Assembly: GCA_937959315.1 (NCBI GenBank)
Contig: CALGRC010000019.1
Span: 1 to 16,575, forward strand
Direction: 5' to 3'
Length of the DNA: 16,575 nucleotides
From: an uncultured Clostridia bacterium
GTDB taxonomy: Bacteria; Bacillota; Clostridia; UMGS1810
Shown here: positions 1 through 7,972 of the stretch, piece after piece
Numbering within the stretch: position 1 is the stretch's first letter
Layout: every line of letters begins with the position of its first letter
Program-made: the position numbers and the translations under genes
Notes under the pieces: model-generated
The model's input: the letters and a program-made list of their open reading frames with translations, nothing else
Told to the model about the DNA's origin: nothing
Database searches by the model: none

Positions 1-2
1 GG

Positions 3-1325
3 AAAACCATTACTTTAACGGGAAAAACGCAGTATGACCGCCTGGTAGTACGTTTCAGCGGCCAAGGGAAAGAGCGGATTTATACCATTGACGCGCAGGA
101 CGGCAGCTTTTCCTTTACTTTTCAGCAGGGAGATTTGCCGGAAGGCGAATATGTAGGTATTATGCAGCGGCTCGGCGCCAATGCGCAACCGGCTTCCTTT
201 ACGTTTGTAATTGGGCAAGCGGAAAAGGTACTGGAACATATTGAAATGAAATCGCTGCCGAGTAAGTTGACCTACTATGTGCGGGAAGATTTTTCGGTTG
301 ATGGCGGCTCTATCAATGCGTTTTATAGTGATGGGAGTCAGGAAGAAATAGAATTGACACCTGCCATGTGTTCAGATGTGAATATGAACACGGCCGGGAC
401 TAAGACGGTTACCGTTACCTATGGGGGAAAAACGGCTACCTTTAACATTACTGTCCGCAAGAGAAGCGCTGGAGGCGGTTCTTCCGGAGGAAGCGGCGGC
501 GGTAAGCCTTCCGGCGGCGGGGGGCAACAGGTTACTATTTCGGGCTGTACACAAATTATGATGTTGGATTTGCCTGAAAAAATTTTTTACCAGCCAGGTG
601 AGCCTTTCAGCGCTGAAGGCGGGACGATCAACGCCAAGTACGCCGGGGGAACTGAAAAAGAAGTTGCGTTGACAGCGGAAATGTGTACTGTGCCGGCTAT
701 GGACCAAGAAGGGCGGCAGACAGTCACTGTGACATACGATGGGCAGAAAACCGATTTTGAAATTATTATCAGCCGGTTTACCGATATTGAAACCCATTGG
801 GCGCAAGATGATATTTTATTTGTAGCTGAAAAAAACTTGTTTCAAGGGCTGAGCGAAACAAAGTTTGGGCCGGATTATGAAATGACGCGCGGGATGTTTG
901 TTACCGTACTGGGCCGGCTTGCCGGTATGGAAGGCGGCGGGCCGGACAGTACTTTTACAGATGTGAAGCCCGATCTGTATTATGCGCCGTATGTTGCGTT
1001 TGCACAACAGAACGGGATTGTAGTAGGCATATCGGAAACAGAGTTTGCTCCGGAACGGCCCATCAGCAGGGAAGAAATGGCGAAAATCATTTATAATTAT
1101 TGTATTTATGCAGGCATTGCTATGCCTGCTATGGCGGAAGAGCCTTATGCTGACGACAGCCAAATTGGCAGTTGGGCGAAAGAGCCTGTTTATACTATGA
1201 CGGCTATGGGGCTTTTAACCGGGCGGGAAAACCGGTGCTTTGACCCGCAGGGCAGAGCCACTAGGGCCGAAGTAGCGGCAGTATTACAGCGGTTTGTGGA
1301 GCAATACCAGCAAACGGTTGACTAA
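3..1325 (+). CDS. S-layer homology (SLH) surface protein with Ig-like repeats, 5'-truncated
   Basis: The frame is open from the first bases of the window, so the N-terminus, signal peptide and true start lie upstream; the TTG at 135 is not the start. Visible order: an unassigned beta-rich segment (about 3-240), an Ig-like domain of the bacterial Big_3 type (about 241-471), a Gly/Ser-rich linker (about 472-530), a second Ig-like domain (about 541-774), then three SLH domains (about 775-945, 948-1115, 1128-1315). The Ig-like copies share the pattern F-S-x-x-G-G-[ST]-I-N-A and end in TVTVTY plus a short strand. The SLH copies show F-x-D, W-A or Y-Y-A-P-Y, and R-[GEA]-[ME] signatures. Family knowledge: SLH triplets anchor exported proteins to secondary cell-wall polymers. 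The role of the exposed part cannot be told from this fragment. Confidence 0.9.
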   Translation, partial: KTITLTGKTQYDRLVVRFSGQGKERIYTIDAQDGSFSFTFQQGDLPEGEYVGIMQRLGANAQPASFTFVIGQAEKVLEHIEMKSLPSKLTYYVREDFSVDGGSINAFYSDGSQEEIELTPAMCSDVNMNTAGTKTVTVTYGGKTATFNITVRKRSAGGGSSGGSGGGKPSGGGGQQVTISGCTQIMMLDLPEKIFYQPGEPFSAEGGTINAKYAGGTEKEVALTAEMCTVPAMDQEGRQTVTVTYDGQKTDFEIIISRFTDIETHWAQDDILFVAEKNLFQGLSETKFGPDYEMTRGMFVTVLGRLAGMEGGGPDSTFTDVKPDLYYAPYVAFAQQNGIVVGISETEFAPERPISREEMAKIIYNYCIYAGIAMPAMAEEPYADDSQIGSWAKEPVYTMTAMGLLTGRENRCFDPQGRATRAEVAAVLQRFVEQYQQTVD

Positions 1326-1368
1326 TGTATTTAGCAAACAGGATGATCTTCAGATTCCTTCATTCATG

Positions 1369-1400
1369 GATGGCATATCAAAAGATATGCCATCTTTTTT
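1369..1400 (+). terminator. Rho-independent terminator after the SLH gene
   Basis: A perfect 11-bp stem, GATGGCATATC (1369-1379) with GATATGCCATC (1384-1394), encloses an AAAA loop and is followed by six T residues. It lies 44 bases after the SLH stop codon and isolates that gene from the ABC transporter region. Confidence 0.9.
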
Positions 1401-1413
1401 ATGTTCGGTTGGG

Positions 1414-1443
1414 TTGACAGGTGTTACAATGCTATGATATACT
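1414..1443 (+). promoter_or_regulatory. Sigma-A type promoter for the ABC transporter region
   Basis: TTGACA at 1414-1419 and TATACT at 1438-1443 are separated by 18 bp, just after the SLH terminator. If used, transcription begins near 1450, leaving an AT-rich leader of about 110 bases before the first small reading frame. I saw no clear riboswitch or attenuator fold in that leader. Confidence 0.65.
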
Positions 1444-1564
1444 GTATGCACAATAAAATAATGCGCCAAGTTTGAAAAACACTTGTAATTTAATTATTTT
1501 TACATATTTGGTTTTTAAAAAATTTTAACTGCATAGGCATATTGGCGATGGGGCGGGTTGGCAA

Positions 1565-1785
1565 ATGAAATGGCATGGAAAGCCTGTTTTGGTATCTCTT
1601 TTGGGATATGGGCTGATAACGGCGTTGGTTTTACCGCAATTTCCTTTGCCATGGTAGACTATTTTATGGATTCTGTTTCCGCTTCCAGCCTTGCTATTTG
1701 GGTGCTGGCGGTTTTACTGGCGCTTGCGGGTGTGAAAGATATTGGAAAGGAAGACGGAAATAAGACGAAAGAAGCAAGATTATGA
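1565..1785 (+). pseudogene. Small two-TM membrane protein, probably frameshifted
   Basis: I do not recognise a family. From ATG 1565 the frame encodes about 30 residues: a basic start (MKWHGK), one hydrophobic helix (VLVSLLGYGLITALVL) and a proline-rich turn, ending at TAG 1655-1657. The neighbouring frame, open from TTG 1558 to TGA 1783-1785, contains from about 1657 a second helix (SLAIWVLAVLLALAGV) and a Lys/Glu-rich tail. Joining the frames at about 1655-1657 gives a tidy helical hairpin with both charged ends inside, which suggests a one-base loss. The alternative is an intact 75-residue protein from TTG 1558, whose first half looks less protein-like. Only a weak GGGGCGGG site lies upstream. 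The stop lies 41 bases before the ABC ATPase start, so the two are probably co-transcribed. Confidence 0.45.
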
Positions 1786-1826
1786 ATCCGACAAGATTTT
1801 CCGGTACAGGACCAGGGGAGGTTTAT

Positions 1827-2534
1827 ATGGAGTTTGTCATAGAACATTTGTCAAAGTGCTTTGAAAAAAAAGAAGTGCTCAAGGATATTCATTTTACATT
1901 TGAAAGCGGGAATATTTATGGCCTTCTTGGCCGGAATGGCGCGGGGAAAACCACGTTGTTCAATTGCTTAAACCGGGATATCGATTTTGACGGCGGAAGC
2001 TTTTATTTGATGGAAAATGGGAGCCGGCGCACGGTGTGTGCGGCGGATATTGGGTATGTATTGTCCACGCCTGCTGTTCCTGAATTTTTAACCGGAAGGG
2101 AATTTTTAAAATTTTTTTTGGATATCAACCAGGCATCTGTGAAAAATCGGCGGCCGTTGGACGACTATTTTGCAGATATGCGCATTGCACAGGAAGACTG
2201 CGATAAGCTGCTAAAGGATTATTCCCATGGTATGAAAAACAAAATGCAAATGCTGGTGAATATCATTGCCCAGCCGAATATTCTGCTGCTTGATGAGCCG
2301 TTGACTTCCTTGGATGTGGTAGTAGCGGAAGAAATGAAGCAGCTGCTCCGTTCCATCAAGCCGGGCCGTGTTACCATTTTTTCTACACATCTTCTGGATT
2401 TGGCTTTGGATTTGTGTGACGAGATCGTGCTTTTAAGCCATGGCGAACTGGAACTCGTCGATAAAAGCAATTTAGACAACCGAGAGTTTAAAGAAAAAAT
2501 CATTGCGGCTCTGCGGGAGGAAGGACATGAATAA
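1827..2534 (+). CDS. ABC transporter ATP-binding protein (YtrB/CcmA-like)
   Basis: This 235-residue nucleotide-binding subunit should power the membrane protein encoded next. Walker A is GRNGAGKTT (about 35-43), Walker B ILLLDEP (152-158) and the switch histidine is in STH (186-188). The signature motif is YSHGM (132-136) instead of LSGGQ, and the usual Q-loop glutamine near residues 78-82 is replaced by a Ser-Thr-Pro stretch. Both changes are tolerated in the ABC-2/YtrB-like branch. The start is ATG 1827 because AGGGGAGG (1814-1821) precedes it by 5 bases; an in-frame ATG at 1782 lacks such a site. The TAA stop overlaps the permease start (ATGAATAA), which points to translational coupling. 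The substrate is unknown; peptides, antibiotics or lipids are all possible for this branch. Confidence 0.9.
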   Translation: MEFVIEHLSKCFEKKEVLKDIHFTFESGNIYGLLGRNGAGKTTLFNCLNRDIDFDGGSFYLMENGSRRTVCAADIGYVLSTPAVPEFLTGREFLKFFLDINQASVKNRRPLDDYFADMRIAQEDCDKLLKDYSHGMKNKMQMLVNIIAQPNILLLDEPLTSLDVVVAEEMKQLLRSIKPGRVTIFSTHLLDLALDLCDEIVLLSHGELELVDKSNLDNREFKEKIIAALREEGHE

Positions 2535-4098
2535 CATACTGCGGCTATCATTTGCTTTAAAAAATACCTATCGCGTCAACAGTATCCTATATGCGCTCAA
2601 ACAGGTTCCGCTGCTCAAGCGGTTGCTTCCAAATGCACTGTATCAGGTGCATGGGTTAAAAGTATTTGCCAATGTGCTTTCGGTGATATGGGAAATTGGC
2701 TCTGCTTTTTTGGGGAAATTCTTTTATTTTGCATTGATGGTTGCCGGCGCCGGCTTATGTTACCAGGAATTGCCGGCCGGGCAGTTGTTTTTGCATATTT
2801 TGATTTTTTTAAGCATCATTGGCGCTTTGCTTAATACATACCTATTTAACCCAACAAAGGATAAGTATTATGCGATGATGCTGATGCGCATGGATGCGAA
2901 GCAATATACGCTTGTCAACTATGGGTATGCGATTTTAAAGGTATTAGCCGGTTTTTTGCCGTTTTCCATTTTGTTTGGGCTGGATAGGGGTGTACCGCTG
3001 TGGATTTGCCTGATGATCCCGTTCGCTGTGGCAGGCTTGAAATTGATGGCGGCTGCCTATTCCTTGTGGGATTATCAAAAACAAGGAAATGTCAAAAATG
3101 AGAATAAATGGGCCGCCCTTCTTTGCACGGACGTTGTACTGTTGCTGTTTTGCGCTTATGGGTTGCCGGCGTTTGGCGTCTTTTTGCCTATGACGGCCAG
3201 CGCCGTTTTTTTACTGGTTGCTATTTTGGGCGGCGTTTTGTCGGTGCGGCAGATTTTGATTTTTGAAAAATATCGCGAAATGTATCAGCGGATGTTAAGC
3301 GGCAGTTTGTATCAGGCGGATGCCGCCAAGCAAAAACCTGCGGCGGCAAGCCGGAAAATGATTTCAGCAGATGCGGGGGTTTCTAGCAACAAACAAGGAT
3401 TTGAATATTTAAACGAACTATTTATCAAACGTCATAAGAGAATATTATGGAAAGCTTCTAAAAGCATTGCGGCAGTTGCGCTGCTTTTGGTTTTTTGCTT
3501 GTTGGCAGCCTGTTATTTCCTGCCTGAAATAAAAGCGGCAACCAACCGGTTGTTGATGGTTTTTTTGCCGTACTTTGTATTTATTATGTATGCTATCAAC
3601 CGCGGTACCAGTTTTACACGGGCTCTGTTTATGAACTGTGACCACAGCTTATTGACCTATGCCTTTTATAAACAGCCTGGACAAGTGTTGAAGCTGTTTG
3701 CCATCCGGCTCAGGGAAATTATTAAGATCAACCTTTTGCCGGCGGCGGTGATTGGCGGCGGGCTTGCGCTGCTGCTTTTTGCCACTGGCGGTACTGGGAA
3801 CCCGCTGAACTATGCGGTGCTTGTCGTATCTGTTTTGTGTATGAGTATCTTCTTTTCTGTACACTATTTGGTTATTTATTATTTATTGCAGCCTTATAAC
3901 GTGCAAACAGAGATGAAAAGCGCTGCTTATCAGCTGGTATTGACGGCGACCTATCTGGTTTGTTTTTATATGATGCGGCTTCGGATACCCACATTGATAT
4001 TTGGTTTGCTGGCTATTGTATTCTGCATTGCCTACAGCGTAGCTGCCTGTGTATTGGTTTATCGGTATGCGCCAAAAACTTTCCGGCTGAGAACGTAA
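2527..4098 (+). CDS. ABC transporter permease, large polytopic membrane protein
   Basis: This 523-residue protein has about 11-12 hydrophobic helices in two blocks, residues about 45-240 and 315-515, separated by a polar loop rich in Lys, Ala and Gln (about 255-310). No catalytic motif is visible. It is almost certainly the partner of the preceding ATPase: the genes overlap by 8 bases, and GGGAGGAAGG (2515-2524) sits just before ATG 2527. The two-block form suggests one polypeptide carrying two half-permeases, so one permease with two ATPase copies could make a complete transporter. This is inference. I cannot assign a named permease family or a substrate. No strong terminator follows the stop. 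Confidence 0.75.
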   Translation: MNNILRLSFALKNTYRVNSILYALKQVPLLKRLLPNALYQVHGLKVFANVLSVIWEIGSAFLGKFFYFALMVAGAGLCYQELPAGQLFLHILIFLSIIGALLNTYLFNPTKDKYYAMMLMRMDAKQYTLVNYGYAILKVLAGFLPFSILFGLDRGVPLWICLMIPFAVAGLKLMAAAYSLWDYQKQGNVKNENKWAALLCTDVVLLLFCAYGLPAFGVFLPMTASAVFLLVAILGGVLSVRQILIFEKYREMYQRMLSGSLYQADAAKQKPAAASRKMISADAGVSSNKQGFEYLNELFIKRHKRILWKASKSIAAVALLLVFCLLAACYFLPEIKAATNRLLMVFLPYFVFIMYAINRGTSFTRALFMNCDHSLLTYAFYKQPGQVLKLFAIRLREIIKINLLPAAVIGGGLALLLFATGGTGNPLNYAVLVVSVLCMSIFFSVHYLVIYYLLQPYNVQTEMKSAAYQLVLTATYLVCFYMMRLRIPTLIFGLLAIVFCIAYSVAACVLVYRYAPKTFRLRT

Positions 4099-4181
4099 TT
4101 TGGCATATTAGTTACAGCCTTTGCCGAAGGTAGATAAAAACGGATTGTGGCGGTTTTCTGGATTTTTATGCGATTTACCTA

Positions 4182-4210
4182 TTGTAAATGCAGCATGTGT
4201 GGAGTATAAT
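4182..4210 (+). promoter_or_regulatory. Promoter for pta-ackA
   Basis: TTGTAA at 4182-4187 and a consensus TATAAT at 4205-4210 are separated by 17 bp. The predicted transcription start is near 4217, about 57 bases before the pta start codon. No other promoter was seen between pta and ackA, so both are probably driven from here. Confidence 0.7.
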
Positions 4211-4273
4211 AAACGTTAGAGTAAAAACAGCTTAGGAAGCGTACAGAAAATACCGATGAGGAGGCAAAAGGCA

Positions 4274-5275
4274 GTGAGTCAGTTTTTGGAAAGAACCATC
4301 GCTCGGGCCAAGCAGGATCGGAAACGGATTGTATTGGCCGAGGGCGAAGAGCTGCGCACCATCCAGGCAGCCAATATGATTGTAAAACAAGGTGTCTGCG
4401 ATGTAGTGCTGCTGGGCAGCGAGGCGGTTATCCGGGAAAAAGCGGGGGATATTTCGCTTGACGGCGTGGAGCTTATCGAACCGGAAAAATCGGATAAGTT
4501 TGAGGAATTTGTGCAGGCTTTTTATGAAATGCGTAAGGCAAAGGGCATGACCGAAGAAAAAGCACGGGAAACCATGAAAAACCCGCTGTATTTTGGCGTA
4601 ATGATGGTGGAAAAGGATTTGGCGGACGGCATGGTAGCCGGTGCGGTGAATGCAACCTCCAACGTGCTGCGCCCGGCGCTTCAAATTTTGAAAACTGCGC
4701 CCGGCACCAAACTGGTTTCGGCCTTTTTTGTTATGGTGGTGCCTGACTGTGAATATGGCGAGCATGGTACTTTCATTTACAGTGATGCGGGGCTTAATGA
4801 AAATCCAGATGCGGACGCCGTTTCGGAAATTGCCATCAGCAGCGCAAAGTCTTTCCGCGATTTGGTGGAAGCAGAGCCAAAAATTGCAATGCTTTCCTAC
4901 TCGACCTATGGAAGCGCCAAGTCTGAGCTGGTAGATAAGATGCAGCTTGCAACCAAGCTGGCAAAAGAAAAACGGCCTGATTTGAAACTGGACGGCGAGC
5001 TGCAGGCAGATGCCGCCATCATCAAAGAGGTTGGGAAATCCAAGGCGCCCGGAAGCGACATTGCCGGCGAAGCCAACGTACTGGTTTTCCCCAACTTGGA
5101 CGCCGGTAACATTGCGTATAAGCTGACCCAGCGGCTGGCTAAGGCGGAAGCCTATGGGCCTATTACGCAAGGGATTAAAAAGCCTGTCAACGACCTGTCG
5201 CGCGGGTGCAGCGCCGAAGATATTGTCGGCGTGGTGGCCATTACCTGTGTACAGGCTCAAATGCGGGATAAATAA
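4274..5275 (+). CDS. pta: Phosphate acetyltransferase
   Basis: This enzyme (EC 2.3.1.8) converts acetyl-CoA and phosphate to acetyl phosphate and CoA in the cytoplasm. The 333-residue length matches the short, single-domain Pta found in Firmicutes. Recognisable blocks include DGMVAGAVNAT, YSDAGLNENPDADAVSEIA, LSYSTYGSAKSE, DGELQADAAI and PNLDAGNIAYKL, the last followed by the conserved G-P-I-x-Q-G-I-x-K-P-V-N-D-L-S-R-G-C run. The start is taken as GTG 4274, 9 bases after GAGGAGG (4258-4264). An in-frame ATG at 4256 would place that Shine-Dalgarno site inside the gene and has no good site of its own. ackA follows after 10 bases; together they form the acetate and ATP branch of anaerobic carbon metabolism. 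Confidence 0.96.
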   Translation: MSQFLERTIARAKQDRKRIVLAEGEELRTIQAANMIVKQGVCDVVLLGSEAVIREKAGDISLDGVELIEPEKSDKFEEFVQAFYEMRKAKGMTEEKARETMKNPLYFGVMMVEKDLADGMVAGAVNATSNVLRPALQILKTAPGTKLVSAFFVMVVPDCEYGEHGTFIYSDAGLNENPDADAVSEIAISSAKSFRDLVEAEPKIAMLSYSTYGSAKSELVDKMQLATKLAKEKRPDLKLDGELQADAAIIKEVGKSKAPGSDIAGEANVLVFPNLDAGNIAYKLTQRLAKAEAYGPITQGIKKPVNDLSRGCSAEDIVGVVAITCVQAQMRDK

Positions 5276-5285
5276 GGAGACGGTT

Positions 5286-6479
5286 ATGAAAATATTAGTT
5301 ATCAATGCGGGGAGTTCCTCGCTCAAATACCAGTTTATCCATATTGAAGATAAGGCGGTGCTGGCCAAGGGCCAATGTGAGCGGATTGGCATTGCCGGGT
5401 CTAAACTGACCCAAAAGGTACCTGGCAGGGATGATGTCGTGCGGGAAGCGCCTATGAAAGACCATTCGGATGCTATCAAAATGGTAATTGATGCGCTGAC
5501 TGACCGTGAAAGCGGCGTTATTTCCGACATGAAGGAAATTGATGCAGTCGGGCACCGCGTGGTACATGGCGGGGAATATTTCAGCGAGTCGGTTCTGATT
5601 GATTCCATGGTGAAAAAGGCTATTGAAGACTGCATTGATTTGGCGCCGCTGCATAATCCGCCAAACTTGATTGGCATAGAGGCATGTGAGAAAATTATGC
5701 CGGGGACGCCGCAAGTTGCAGTATTTGATACGGCTTTCCATCAAACTATGCCGCCCGAGGCGTTTTTATACCCGCTTCCTTATGATTTGTATACAAAGTA
5801 TAAAATCCGCAAATACGGATTTCACGGGACGTCGCATAAATATGTGGCAAACCGCGCCGCTGAAATGCTGGGCAAGCCCATAGAGGACTTGAAAATAGTC
5901 ACCATGCACCTGGGCAATGGGTCATCCATTACAGCGGTGAAAAATGGGAAATCGGTTGATACCAGTATGGGCTTTACGCCGCTGGCCGGCGTCATGATGG
6001 GCACCCGCTGCGGGCAGTTGGATCCGGCCATTGTCACGTTTATTATGGAAAAGGAAAATAAGGATATCAAAGAAGTTAACGACCTGCTCAATAAAGAGTC
6101 GGGTGTGTTGGGTATTTCGGGCGTCAGCAGTTACTTCCGCGATTTGGATAAAGCGGCTGCCGAGGGCAACAAGCGGGCGCAATTGGCATTGGATATGTTT
6201 AACTACAGTGTTAAACGGTATATTGGCCTGTATGCCACTGTTATGGGCGGGCTGGATGCAATTGTTTTCACTGCCGGGATTGGTGAAAACACTGCCTCTA
6301 TCCGCAAAGCTATCACCGAAGGGCAGGAGTTTTTGGGTATTAAAATCGATGAAGAAAAAAATAAAGTCCGCGGGGAAGAACGCGATATCAGCGCTGATGA
6401 CGCAACGGTCCGGACGCTGGTCATTCCGACAGACGAAGAAATGATGATTGCAATGGATACCGCGCGGTTGGTGAAATAA
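5286..6479 (+). CDS. ackA: Acetate kinase
   Basis: Acetate kinase (EC 2.7.2.1) makes acetate and ATP from acetyl phosphate and ADP, completing the step begun by Pta. The protein has 397 residues, the usual length. Seen motifs: N-terminal VINAGSSSLKYQF, GHRVVHGG, FDTAFH, YGFHGTSHKYV, HLGNGSS, GTRCGQLDPAI and FTAGIGENT. Residues N7, R91, D148, H180, R241 and E384 fall at the positions of the catalytic set described for the Methanosarcina enzyme, so it should be active. ATG 5286 is preceded by AAGGAGA (5274-5280), which overlaps the pta stop codon. No hairpin terminator is evident after the TAA; a new promoter starts only 12 bases downstream. Confidence 0.97.
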   Translation: MKILVINAGSSSLKYQFIHIEDKAVLAKGQCERIGIAGSKLTQKVPGRDDVVREAPMKDHSDAIKMVIDALTDRESGVISDMKEIDAVGHRVVHGGEYFSESVLIDSMVKKAIEDCIDLAPLHNPPNLIGIEACEKIMPGTPQVAVFDTAFHQTMPPEAFLYPLPYDLYTKYKIRKYGFHGTSHKYVANRAAEMLGKPIEDLKIVTMHLGNGSSITAVKNGKSVDTSMGFTPLAGVMMGTRCGQLDPAIVTFIMEKENKDIKEVNDLLNKESGVLGISGVSSYFRDLDKAAAEGNKRAQLALDMFNYSVKRYIGLYATVMGGLDAIVFTAGIGENTASIRKAITEGQEFLGIKIDEEKNKVRGEERDISADDATVRTLVIPTDEEMMIAMDTARLVK

Positions 6480-6490
6480 TGAAAAACCTC

Positions 6491-6519
6491 TTGACAAATG
6501 GACGGCAAACGGATATAAT
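6491..6519 (+). promoter_or_regulatory. Consensus promoter for yceD-rpmF
   Basis: TTGACA at 6491-6496, a 17-bp spacer and TATAAT at 6514-6519 match the sigma-70/sigma-A consensus exactly. The expected start is near 6526, leaving about 30 bases of leader before the yceD start. A strong promoter suits a ribosomal protein operon. Confidence 0.88.
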
Positions 6520-6556
6520 CTAATTTGTTGTGCCAGTTTTACTTGTGAGGTAAGAT

Positions 6557-7057
6557 ATGGTAATTGATGTTTCTGCACTTTTAAAAGCCGACGGCGCAAG
6601 CCTGCCGGTAGCAGGCGAGGTTTTATTCGCTGACCAGCCGTTTGGCTGTTTAGACGTCCAATTTGACGGCCCGGTTTTGATTTCCGGGAAGGTAACCAAC
6701 ATTGGCGGTACATTGTATTTAAAAGCACAAGCGCAAGTATCCTATCATACATGCTGTGCGCGCTGTTTAAAGGAAGTGTCAATGCATCAGACGGTAGATA
6801 TCCAGGAAGCGTTTTCTGCCTCTGCCGGATTGGATGATGCAGATGAACGGCTGCCGCTGTTGCACGACTGTATGGATGTTGGTGATATTTTGGAGCAAAA
6901 CCTGTTTGGGGCGTTGCCTACAAAAGTCCTTTGTAAAGAAGACTGCAAAGGCTTGTGCCCGGTTTGTGGCTGTGACCGCAATGAAACAGTATGCGACTGC
7001 CAGCAGGAGAGTTTTGACCCAAGGCTGGCTGTTTTGAAAAACTTTTTGAAAGATTAA
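6557..7057 (+). CDS. yceD: DUF177/YceD family protein (23S rRNA accumulation)
   Basis: This 166-residue protein belongs to the DUF177 (YceD) family, linked in bacteria and plants to 23S rRNA accumulation and nearly always encoded next to rpmF. The mid-region has a Cys cluster (C66, C67, C70), and the C-terminus a second Cys-rich block (C126, C130, C134, C137, C139, C146, C148) ending in the typical F-D-P-R-L-x-x-L-x-x-F. The Cys-rich tail is common in Firmicute members and may bind zinc; that is inference. The start ATG 6557 follows GTGAGGTAAG. rpmF begins 20 bases after the stop, from the same predicted transcript. Confidence 0.9.
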   Translation: MVIDVSALLKADGASLPVAGEVLFADQPFGCLDVQFDGPVLISGKVTNIGGTLYLKAQAQVSYHTCCARCLKEVSMHQTVDIQEAFSASAGLDDADERLPLLHDCMDVGDILEQNLFGALPTKVLCKEDCKGLCPVCGCDRNETVCDCQQESFDPRLAVLKNFLKD

Positions 7058-7077
7058 GGTTGTGGAGGTGTATAGAA

Positions 7078-7254
7078 ATGGCGGTACCTAAGAGAAAAAC
7101 ATCCAAAGCAAGACGCGACAAGCGCCGCGCAAATTGGAAGCTGACGCTGCCGGGAATGGTTCGCTGCCCGAAATGCCAGGAATTTAAACTGCCGCACAGG
7201 GTTTGTAAAGCCTGTGGTACTTACAACGACAGGGAAGTTCTGAAAGCTGAATAA
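7078..7254 (+). CDS. rpmF: 50S ribosomal protein L32
   Basis: This 58-residue protein has the characteristic start MAVPKRKTSKARRDKRRA and a zinc ribbon with two CxxC pairs (C30/C33 and C43/C46). It is therefore the zinc-containing (C+) form of L32, a component of the large ribosomal subunit. GGAGG (7064-7068) lies 9 bases before ATG 7078. In many Firmicutes rpmF is followed by plsX and fab genes; here a terminator and an unrelated HAD gene follow. Confidence 0.97.
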   Translation: MAVPKRKTSKARRDKRRANWKLTLPGMVRCPKCQEFKLPHRVCKACGTYNDREVLKAE

Positions 7255-7262
7255 TGAGAATG

Positions 7263-7298
7263 CCTGTTCTTAAATATTTTAGGAACAGGTATTTTTAT
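7263..7298 (+). terminator. Terminator after rpmF
   Basis: Bases 7263-7274 pair with 7278-7289 (CCTGTTCTTAAA with TTTAGGAACAGG, one G-U pair), followed by a T-rich run (TATTTTTAT). The loop is tight and the tail is interrupted, so some read-through into the HAD gene is possible. Confidence 0.75.
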
Positions 7299-7318
7299 AT
7301 CAAAAAGGAGACGGTAGG

Positions 7319-7972
7319 ATGAAAGGGCGTTATCATACATTATTGTTTGATTTGGATGGTACCATTACCGATTCCAAGGAAGGGATTATTAACTGCTTCC
7401 GGTATGCGTTAGATTTTTTTGGCGTAGACGGTTCAGATGAAACAAAATTGATGCAGGTGATGGGGCCGCCGCTTAAGGAGTCGTTCATGCAGTTATATGG
7501 CCTGACAGAAGATCAAGCCCATGTTGCTTTGGGAAAGTACCGGGAGCGGTATACAGATATTGGTATTTACGAAAATAAACTCTATGATGGGATAAAACAG
7601 GTATTGGCTGGATGTAAGAAAGCGGGTTATCGCATAGCGCTGGCTACTTCCAAACCGGAGATATTTTCGGTGCGGATTATCCGGCATTTTGGGCTGGAGC
7701 AGTATTTTGATTTGGTAACCGGTGCGTCGCTGGACGAGAGCCGCTCTACAAAAGAGGCAGTTATTTCGTATATTCTGGCCGCGTTGGAGTTGACAGATAA
7801 ATCCCGTGTTGTAATGATTGGCGACCGCAAGCATGATTTGATAGGGGCGCAAGTTTGCGGCATTGACGCGGTAGGGGTACTGTATGGCTATGGCAGTTGG
7901 GAAGAACTGTCGGGGTATCCACACGTATATTTGGCGGAAACTCCGGATGCGCTTTTGCGGTATTTTACTTGA
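7319..7972 (+). CDS. HAD-family phosphatase (phosphoglycolate phosphatase-like)
   Basis: This 217-residue haloacid-dehalogenase-type hydrolase has motif I FDLDGTITD with nucleophile D11 and acid/base D13, motif II in LATSKPE (about 108-114), the motif III lysine near K145, and motif IV GDRKHD with D169 and D173. An alpha-helical cap sits between motifs I and II, as in the Gph/PpaX subgroup. The family removes phosphate from small metabolites such as phosphoglycolate, pyrophosphate or nucleotides; the substrate cannot be read from sequence. AAGGAG (7305-7310) lies 8 bases before ATG 7319. No promoter was identified between the rpmF terminator and this gene. The DUF512 gene starts within about 20-70 bases of its stop. 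Confidence 0.88.
   Translation: MKGRYHTLLFDLDGTITDSKEGIINCFRYALDFFGVDGSDETKLMQVMGPPLKESFMQLYGLTEDQAHVALGKYRERYTDIGIYENKLYDGIKQVLAGCKKAGYRIALATSKPEIFSVRIIRHFGLEQYFDLVTGASLDESRSTKEAVISYILAALELTDKSRVVMIGDRKHDLIGAQVCGIDAVGVLYGYGSWEELSGYPHVYLAETPDALLRYFT

Noticed and set aside
1440..1557. Possible riboswitch or leader RNA before the ABC region
   Set aside because: The stretch is AT-rich, with only a weak CAAGT/ACTTG pair; no known aptamer core or terminator was recognised.
4099..4170. Possible terminator after the ABC permease
   Set aside because: Only a 4-5 bp CCTT/AAGG pairing is visible and no T run follows it.
4256..4273. ATG 4256 as the pta start
   Set aside because: Its first codons are the GAGGAGG ribosome-binding site for GTG 4274, and the added residues do not resemble Pta N-termini.
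4232..5677. Long open frame on the minus strand opposite pta and ackA (481 codons)
   Set aside because: It is antisense to two certain enzymes, has no ribosome-binding site, and its residue mix (many His, Arg, Phe, Ser) is what a reversed coding strand gives.
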